Shown: positions 58,972 to 64,000 of the stretch, one piece after another
How the letters are laid out: each line of letters starts with the position of its first letter
Position numbering within the stretch: the first letter of the stretch is position 1
Assembly: GCA_947629655.1 (NCBI GenBank)
Contig: CANREL010000001.1
Location: forward strand, 1-64,000
Length of the DNA: 64,000 bases
Direction: 5' to 3'
DNA from: an uncultured Bacilli bacterium
Lineage (GTDB): Bacteria; Bacillota_I; Bacilli_A; RF39; UBA660
Notes under the pieces: generated by a model
Told to the model about the DNA's origin: nothing
The model's database searches: none
What the model saw: only the letters and a program-made list of their open reading frames with translations
Position numbers and translations under genes: made by a program

Positions 58972-59670
58972 ATGAAAAATGTTAGAAAATATGTTGCTGA
59001 ATTTTTAGGAACAATGGTATTGGTAATTTTTGGATGTGGTAGTGCTGTTGGAATAAACAAATTGCTTGAGTTAGAAACTGTTTTCCCAGTAGCCTTATCA
59101 AATTTAGCCATAGCTTTTGCATTCGGACTTACAGTTGTTGCTATGGCTTATACAATTGGTCACATTTCTGGATGCCATATCAATCCAGCTGTTTCTTTGG
59201 GAATGTGCTTATCTGGAAAGATGGAAAAGTCAGAATGTGCTAAATACATCTTGAGTCAATTCTTAGGTGGTATTGTCGGAGCAGCAATATTAGTAATTAT
59301 CTTCAATTCTAATGAAACGCTTGGAGCTAATGGTTTTGGGGAATTGAGTGCTGTTGGAATTGTTTGGTATCGTGCTTTCTTTGTTGAAGTGATTGCAACC
59401 GCCATTTTCGTTTTGACAGTATTAACAGTTACGGATAAAAAAGAGTATTCTGCAATCAGTGGCTTGATCATCGGTTTAGCATTGACTCTTGTTCACATAT
59501 TTGCTATTCCATTAACGGGAACTAGCGTCAATCCAGCTCGCAGTTTTGGACCAGCACTATTTACTGGTGGGGTAGCTTTACAGCAAGTTTGGCTATTCAT
59601 TTTAGCACCATTATGTGGAGCTATCGTTGCTGCTATAATTTATAAAATTTTAACTGAGAAAAAAAATTAG
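58972..59670 (+). CDS. Aquaporin (MIP family)
   Basis: This 232-residue MIP channel has six membrane helices and the two half-helix NPA loops, HINPAVSLG near residue 67 and SVNPARSFGP near residue 184. ARSFG with its selectivity-filter arginine, and the short loops, fit AqpZ-type water channels better than GlpF. AAAGGAGG precedes the ATG, and TATAAT near 58949 is a likely -10. It stands alone, with its own terminator. Confidence 0.93.
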   Translation: MKNVRKYVAEFLGTMVLVIFGCGSAVGINKLLELETVFPVALSNLAIAFAFGLTVVAMAYTIGHISGCHINPAVSLGMCLSGKMEKSECAKYILSQFLGGIVGAAILVIIFNSNETLGANGFGELSAVGIVWYRAFFVEVIATAIFVLTVLTVTDKKEYSAISGLIIGLALTLVHIFAIPLTGTSVNPARSFGPALFTGGVALQQVWLFILAPLCGAIVAAIIYKILTEKKN

Positions 59671-59696
59671 AGGACTTTTAAAGTCCTTTTTTTTTA
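59671..59696 (+). terminator. Terminator after aquaporin gene
   Basis: AGGACTTT pairs with AAAGTCCT, followed by nine Ts. Confidence 0.9.
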
Positions 59697-59753
59697 CTTT
59701 CAATAGGAAATCTAAAATTAAAGTTTAAAAATACTACTGAGGAGGTGAAGAAG

Positions 59754-61838
59754 GTGTTTAAAGACTATCAGTGCGTGATGCAAGAAGGAGCCAAAGATTG
59801 TGGTGCTTGTGCTCTTTTAACTATTATAAGGACATATGGTGGTAATGTCAGCTTAGAATATTTAAGAGAGTTAACGAGAACGACCAAAGATGGGACCAAT
59901 GCTTATTTAATAATGAACGCAGCTAAAGAATTAGGATTTACTACCAAAGCTGTCAGAGGTAGCATTTTTGATCTTGAAGATGACATGTTTCCATGTATTG
60001 CCCATGTCATCATAGATAAGAGTATGGGACATTTCATTGTAATTCATAAACTTGATCGCAATAAAAAAATACTTACTATAGCTGATCCCAGTGTTGGAAG
60101 AAGATTAATGTCCTATCAAGAGTTTTTAGAAATATCGACCAATCAGTTTTTATTATTTACTCCCACAAAAAAAATTCCCAATTATGAAAATAGAAATACA
60201 TTAAAAGAAACTATTACGATACTTTGTAAGAACTATCATAAAATACTAATATCTATTTTTATCTTTTCCTTAGTGTGTGTAATAATAAATATAATAAGTT
60301 CTTTTAATTTACAATTCATAATTGATAATGTAATTGCTTATAATTCTAAAAATAATTTGAAATTCATAATGATAGTCATGATTTTTCTAACGACTCTGAA
60401 GATAATTAACAACTACATAAGAAATGGTCTTCTAAATTACATCGAACATGAAATAGATCACATTTTGGTAACTGATATATTTAAACATATAATTTCACTT
60501 CCTTACCTATACTATAAAAATAGAACGACTGGTGAGATAATATCGCGAATAAATGATTTATGTGAAGTCCGAGAAATAATAAGTAAATTATTTATAACAA
60601 TTTTTGTCGATTTAATTCTAGTTGTCTTCGTCTTTTTTTCACTACTATCAATTAATGTCAAATTAACTTTTTTATCAATCCTAATTGCCATATTTTATTC
60701 TTTTATCATCTTTATCTTTAATCCCATTATAAAGAGTTATATCAAAAAAACAAAAGAAGAAAATGCCATAGTTAATTCTTATCTACATGAAGCTATAAGT
60801 AGTATTGATACCATAAAGGGATTAAATATTGAAGAAAAAATAAATGATAACTTTAATATGAAATACAATAAGTATTTAAATAATAGTTTTCACTTTAATA
60901 ATGTATATAATTTAGAGACTTTATTTAAGGAATTAATCGATTATATTGGCATGTTGATAATTCTTCTAATCGGAACTGATTTAGTTTTAAAAAATAACTT
61001 AAATTTAGGTGAATTGATAAGTTTTAACAGTTTGATAATCTATTTTTTTGAACCGATTAAAAATATTATTAATTTTGATATTGATATCAAAAAAGCCAAG
61101 GAATCGATAAATAGAGTCAATGATCTCTATAGCATAAAGAAAGAAAATTTAGAGTTTGATGAAAAATATACTAATAAAGATTTTAAAGGGAATATAAAAA
61201 TAAAAGATTTATCTTTTTCATATGACAATAAAAATAATATTTTAAATAATATAAAACTAGATATAAAAAAAGGTGAAAAGATATTAATAACAGGAAATAG
61301 TGGCAGTGGAAAGAGTACTCTTATTAAAATTATCTTGAGATACCTAAATGTTGAAAACTCTAAGATTTTAATTGATGATAAAGATATAAACTATTTTAAT
61401 ATTAAAGAATTGCGAGAAAAAATAAGTTATGTATCACAAAATGATATCTTATACAACGATACTATATATAATAACGTGACAATAAAAAATTATGTTGATT
61501 ATGATTCATTCTTAGATATTTGTAAAATGGTTAAAATCGATGAGATAATGGATCGAAGTCCTTTAGGTTCTTCTTTATTAATAGAAGAAAATGGTTTTAA
61601 TTTGAGTGGTGGTGAAAGACAGCGAATAATGCTTGGAAGAGCACTTTTGAAGAATGCTGAAATATACATCTTCGATGAGAGCTTGAGTCAGATCGATGTC
61701 AAAAAAGAAAGAGAGATATTAAAAGGGATATTTAAAAAATATAAAAATAAAACTTTTATAGTCATATCCCATCGCTTTGACAATTCAGATCTATATAGTA
61801 GAAAATTGGAATTAAAGGGTGGTAAATTAATTGATTGA
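59754..61838 (+). CDS. Peptidase-containing ABC exporter (C39/PCAT) for double-glycine peptides
   Basis: This 694-residue bifunctional exporter has an N-terminal C39 peptidase (about residues 1-130) with catalytic MQEGAKDCGACAL (Cys16; the QxxxxDC pattern) and GHFIVIHKL carrying the histidine. A six-helix ABC membrane domain follows (about 155-440), then a nucleotide-binding domain with Walker A TGNSGSGKST near residue 516, signature LSGGERQR near residue 617 and EIYIFDES as Walker B. It cuts leader peptides after GG and exports the cores. The start is taken as GTG 59754, with GAGGAGG upstream. The two small double-glycine genes downstream are its likely substrates. Confidence 0.94.
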   Translation: MFKDYQCVMQEGAKDCGACALLTIIRTYGGNVSLEYLRELTRTTKDGTNAYLIMNAAKELGFTTKAVRGSIFDLEDDMFPCIAHVIIDKSMGHFIVIHKLDRNKKILTIADPSVGRRLMSYQEFLEISTNQFLLFTPTKKIPNYENRNTLKETITILCKNYHKILISIFIFSLVCVIINIISSFNLQFIIDNVIAYNSKNNLKFIMIVMIFLTTLKIINNYIRNGLLNYIEHEIDHILVTDIFKHIISLPYLYYKNRTTGEIISRINDLCEVREIISKLFITIFVDLILVVFVFFSLLSINVKLTFLSILIAIFYSFIIFIFNPIIKSYIKKTKEENAIVNSYLHEAISSIDTIKGLNIEEKINDNFNMKYNKYLNNSFHFNNVYNLETLFKELIDYIGMLIILLIGTDLVLKNNLNLGELISFNSLIIYFFEPIKNIINFDIDIKKAKESINRVNDLYSIKKENLEFDEKYTNKDFKGNIKIKDLSFSYDNKNNILNNIKLDIKKGEKILITGNSGSGKSTLIKIILRYLNVENSKILIDDKDINYFNIKELREKISYVSQNDILYNDTIYNNVTIKNYVDYDSFLDICKMVKIDEIMDRSPLGSSLLIEENGFNLSGGERQRIMLGRALLKNAEIYIFDESLSQIDVKKEREILKGIFKKYKNKTFIVISHRFDNSDLYSRKLELKGGKLID

Positions 61839-62250
61839 TATAAATGATTACAAATTGTTTTATAAGCGTAAATTGAAAAAAATGAGCAATATTTGGCTTG
61901 GCCTTCTATTTTTTATAAGTATGGGAATATTTTTGATAAATAAAAGTTTTAAATACTATGAATACTATCAAAATGTTGGTGAATATCGCGATAATCATTT
62001 AAATGTATATGTCTTATTAGATGATTTAAATAAAATTACTAGAAATAGAGAAATGTTAATAGAAAAGGAGAAATTTGCTTACAAAGTATCATCAATAAGT
62101 GAAGAAAATGTATATTTGAATGGTAACTATTACAAAGAGGTTAAATTGTCAGTTGATATTGATAAAAAGAATAACGATGTAGCTGAAATAAAAATAATAG
62201 ATCAAGAATATTCACTACTAGAATACGTATTTAAAACAGTCTGGAGGTAA
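61831..62250 (+). CDS. Short membrane accessory protein of the bacteriocin exporter
   Basis: This 139-residue protein starts at a TTG overlapping the exporter stop by eight bases. It has one membrane helix (about residues 19-36) and an ectodomain with KLSVDIDKKNNDVAEIKII at its end. The position is that of the HlyD-like accessory protein found with C39 exporters, but those are about 400-470 residues with long coiled coils; this one is far shorter. It could be a minimal accessory protein or an immunity protein. Role uncertain. Confidence 0.6.
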   Translation: MIDINDYKLFYKRKLKKMSNIWLGLLFFISMGIFLINKSFKYYEYYQNVGEYRDNHLNVYVLLDDLNKITRNREMLIEKEKFAYKVSSISEENVYLNGNYYKEVKLSVDIDKKNNDVAEIKIIDQEYSLLEYVFKTVWR

Positions 62251-62251
62251 A

Positions 62252-62395
62252 ATGCGAGAGATTGAAGAAAAAGAATTAGAAAATGTCAAAGGTGGTGGAA
62301 TATCGCCTTGGCTAGCTGCTGGTCTTGGTGCTGTATTAGTCTTTATAATTGGAATATATGATGGCTTTACTAGACCTCTTTCCTGCAATAAATGA
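62252..62395 (+). CDS. Bacteriocin precursor peptide 1 (double-glycine leader)
   Basis: This 47-residue precursor has leader MREIEEKELENVKGG (15 residues), which matches the ELxxIxGG-type signal cut by C39 peptidases, and a 32-residue core. The core is hydrophobic (GLGAVLVFIIG) with a GxxxG motif, GIYDG, typical of paired helices in class IIb bacteriocins, and one cysteine four residues from the ends (LSCNK). GGAGG lies six bases before the ATG. Its stop overlaps the next start (ATGA). Confidence 0.85.
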   Translation: MREIEEKELENVKGGGISPWLAAGLGAVLVFIIGIYDGFTRPLSCNK

Positions 62396-62559
62396 TGATT
62401 AAAATTGTTAATGAAGAAGAATTGTTCTCGATAAAAGGGGGAACTAGTTTAAGTAGTAGTTTCATAAATGCTATTGCAACTGGTGCTAAAATAATATTGG
62501 AGATAGGAAGAAGTTTAGGTTCAGCCCTAAGAAGAACTATTAGTGGTAAGACTTGTTGA
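62395..62559 (+). CDS. Bacteriocin precursor peptide 2 (double-glycine leader)
   Basis: This 54-residue precursor has leader MIKIVNEEELFSIKGG (16 residues) and a 38-residue core beginning TSLSSSFINAIATG. It contains the GxxxG motif GRSLG, a basic stretch ALRRTISGKTC and a C-terminal cysteine. It starts at ATG 62395 (or ATG 62392, which overlaps the stop of peptide 1), so it depends on coupled translation. With peptide 1 it forms a likely two-component class IIb bacteriocin; the single cysteine in each could link the pair, which is inference. Confidence 0.85.
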   Translation: MIKIVNEEELFSIKGGTSLSSSFINAIATGAKIILEIGRSLGSALRRTISGKTC

Positions 62560-62562
62560 TAA

Positions 62563-62586
62563 AAAGACCAAAATGGTCTTTTTTTC
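62563..62586 (+). terminator. Terminator of the bacteriocin operon
   Basis: AAGACCA pairs with TGGTCTT, followed by Ts. Confidence 0.9.
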
Positions 62587-62589
62587 TAT

Positions 62590-62618
62590 TTGCATGTATA
62601 ATGAAATGATAGTATAAT
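62590..62618 (+). promoter_or_regulatory. ftsA promoter
   Basis: TTGCAT 62590-62595, 17-base spacer, TATAAT 62613-62618. Confidence 0.75.
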
Positions 62619-62654
62619 GATATTGAGAAAAATATAAAGATGGAGGAGCTTATT

Positions 62655-63896
62655 GTGAGAAAGATTTATACGGGAATAGACATAGGTAGTGACAGTATAA
62701 AAATTGTTGTAGCTGAAATAAAAAATGATAACTTTTACGTATTAGCTTCTACATCAACGAAGAGTAAAGGAATAAAAAGAGGATTAGTTGTCGATGCTGA
62801 TGCTGCAAGTTCTGCTCTAAAAGATGCTGTTACTAAAATTGAAAAACAGATTGGAGTTAGAATCGATAAAGCTATAGTATCTGTTCCATCAAGTGGTAAG
62901 AAATTGAAAATAGTATCTGGTAATATTGCGATTAAAGATGAAAACCATAAGATTAATGGTCGTGATATAAATAGAGCATTAAAAGATGCTGTTATTGGCA
63001 ATGTCCTTGATGAAGATGAATTAGTGACAATTGTTCCTATCGTGTTCAATGTTGATAACCGTGAAAATATTTTTGATCCAAAAGGTGAAGAAGGAAAAGA
63101 ACTGGGTGTAAAAGCTGTTATAGGGGTATCGCCTAAAAAGATTTTATATCCGTACATGAATATCTTTACTGAAGCTAATATCGAGATAGTTGATATCGTC
63201 TTTGGTAGTATTGGTGATTATTATATCGGTTCCAATAAAGATAATGATAAAGCCCTTGGAGCAATTATAAATATTGGTGAAGAGACAATAAATGTTTCTA
63301 TTTTCAATAAAAAAATAATTATAAAAAATGAAATAATTAAGCTTGGTAGTCGTAACATTGATAATGATATCATCTATATCTATGGCGTGGATAGACAAGA
63401 AGCGCGATACTTAAAAGAAAATTTTGCTGTGGCTTCAGTGCGATATGCTGATGTCAATGATACGATTGATGTTAAAATAAATGATAATGAATCAGTTACT
63501 ATTAATCAAGAAGATTTGACGAAAGTGGTAGAATCACGTATTTCTGAGCTATTAAAACTTGCAAAAAATCAAATAAATAACTTAACAAATAGAAAAATAA
63601 GTTATATAATTGTTACAGGTGGTATAACAGGATTAGTAGGTTTTAATACTGTAGTAGAAAATACGTTGGGAATAAATGCCAGTGTATTGAACGATAACAT
63701 AATGGGAATTAGAAACAATAAGTTTTCTAGTGCTGCTGGAATTATTAAATATTTTGATAAAAAAATGGATTTGAGAGATAAGACATATTCAATGTTCGAT
63801 AATGATCAAGTTAATACTATGATGGAATTCACTAATGGTAATATGGTCTCATTAGATGAAGAATCTACGAGTGATGTTGATGATTATCACAATTAA
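62655..63896 (+). CDS. ftsA: Cell division protein FtsA
   Basis: This 413-residue actin-like ATPase tethers FtsZ to the membrane at the division site. The N-terminal IYTGIDIGSDSIKIVVAE is the phosphate-1 loop, the SHS2 (1C) region follows (about residues 80-160), and YIIVTGGITGLVGF near residue 317 is the adenosine motif. The usual C-terminal amphipathic helix is not obvious in the acidic end. GTG 62655 was chosen because GGAGGAG precedes it; the in-frame ATG at 62640 overlaps that site. ftsZ follows 11 bases later. Confidence 0.92.
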   Translation: MRKIYTGIDIGSDSIKIVVAEIKNDNFYVLASTSTKSKGIKRGLVVDADAASSALKDAVTKIEKQIGVRIDKAIVSVPSSGKKLKIVSGNIAIKDENHKINGRDINRALKDAVIGNVLDEDELVTIVPIVFNVDNRENIFDPKGEEGKELGVKAVIGVSPKKILYPYMNIFTEANIEIVDIVFGSIGDYYIGSNKDNDKALGAIINIGEETINVSIFNKKIIIKNEIIKLGSRNIDNDIIYIYGVDRQEARYLKENFAVASVRYADVNDTIDVKINDNESVTINQEDLTKVVESRISELLKLAKNQINNLTNRKISYIIVTGGITGLVGFNTVVENTLGINASVLNDNIMGIRNNKFSSAAGIIKYFDKKMDLRDKTYSMFDNDQVNTMMEFTNGNMVSLDEESTSDVDDYHN

Positions 63897-63907
63897 GGAG
63901 GTTATTT

Positions 63908-64000
63908 ATGTTTGGTGATTTAGCAATGGACCAATTGGCGAAGATTAAAGTCATTGGTATAGGTGGTGGCGGTGGAAATGCCGTAAACCGAATGATAGAG
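63908..64000 (+). CDS. ftsZ: Cell division protein FtsZ, N-terminal part
   Basis: The first 31 codons of ftsZ run off the right edge. KIKVIGIGGGGGNAVNRMIE is the diagnostic N-terminal nucleotide-binding segment of this tubulin-like GTPase. AAGGAGG lies six bases before the ATG. The ftsA-ftsZ order is standard. Confidence 0.95.
   Translation, partial: MFGDLAMDQLAKIKVIGIGGGGGNAVNRMIE

Overview
The window is a low-GC chromosome segment from a walled, non-motile-looking Firmicute. Ribosome binding sites are of the AGGAGG type, promoters are of the TTGNNN-17-TATAAT type, and TGA is used as a stop codon, so the code is the standard one and not the mycoplasma code. Together with ftsA/ftsZ, a peptidoglycan hydrolase and very AT-rich codon use, this suggests a member of the class Bacilli, perhaps one of the uncultured gut lineages near Erysipelotrichales/RF39. 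That placement is inference.

Layout. 1-13 kb holds housekeeping genes: tRNA-Gly, two small membrane proteins, a Rieske/FAD oxidoreductase, typA, trmL, tRNA-Ala, a nuclease/phosphatase-fold enzyme, a polyprenyl synthase, pyrG, a pentapeptide protein and a lipid kinase. 13.1-25.3 kb holds three cassettes of very cysteine-rich secreted proteins, each followed by a small membrane-anchored protein; two cassettes are a tandem duplication with about 850 bases of apparently perfect identity. 25.3-44.1 kb is the centrepiece: a single-strand gene block combining Tad-pilus parts (CpaB, TadA/CpaF ATPase, TadB, TadC, a short pilin candidate, a TadE-like protein, a CpaE/TadZ-like protein) with type IV secretion parts (two VirB2-like pilins, VirB6-like, PrgI/VirB3-like, a VirB4 split over two genes, a VirB1-like cell-wall hydrolase, two VirB8-like candidates, a VirD4 coupling ATPase). 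No relaxase, integrase or replication gene is present, so it looks like a chromosomal secretion or surface machine and not a conjugative element.

44.1-57 kb holds a three-gene operon related to 2-hydroxyacyl-CoA dehydratase activases, a thioredoxin-fold membrane protein, asnS, a LysM protein, and a 1172-residue adhesin that joins a type IV prepilin leader to six InlB-type repeats. 57-64 kb holds tRNA-Cys, small membrane proteins, an aquaporin, a bacteriocin operon, ftsA and the start of ftsZ. The bacteriocin operon has a C39 peptidase ABC exporter, a short accessory protein and two double-glycine peptides that form a likely two-peptide bacteriocin.

Two intergenic regions (6.2-6.8 kb and 57.1-57.8 kb), each just downstream of a tRNA, carry a previously unrecognised-looking type I toxin-antitoxin family. 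Each of the two full copies has a 30-residue membrane peptide gene on the minus strand and a convergent short RNA on the plus strand, with conserved promoters, overlapping terminators and matching interaction stems. A third copy keeps only the RNA half.
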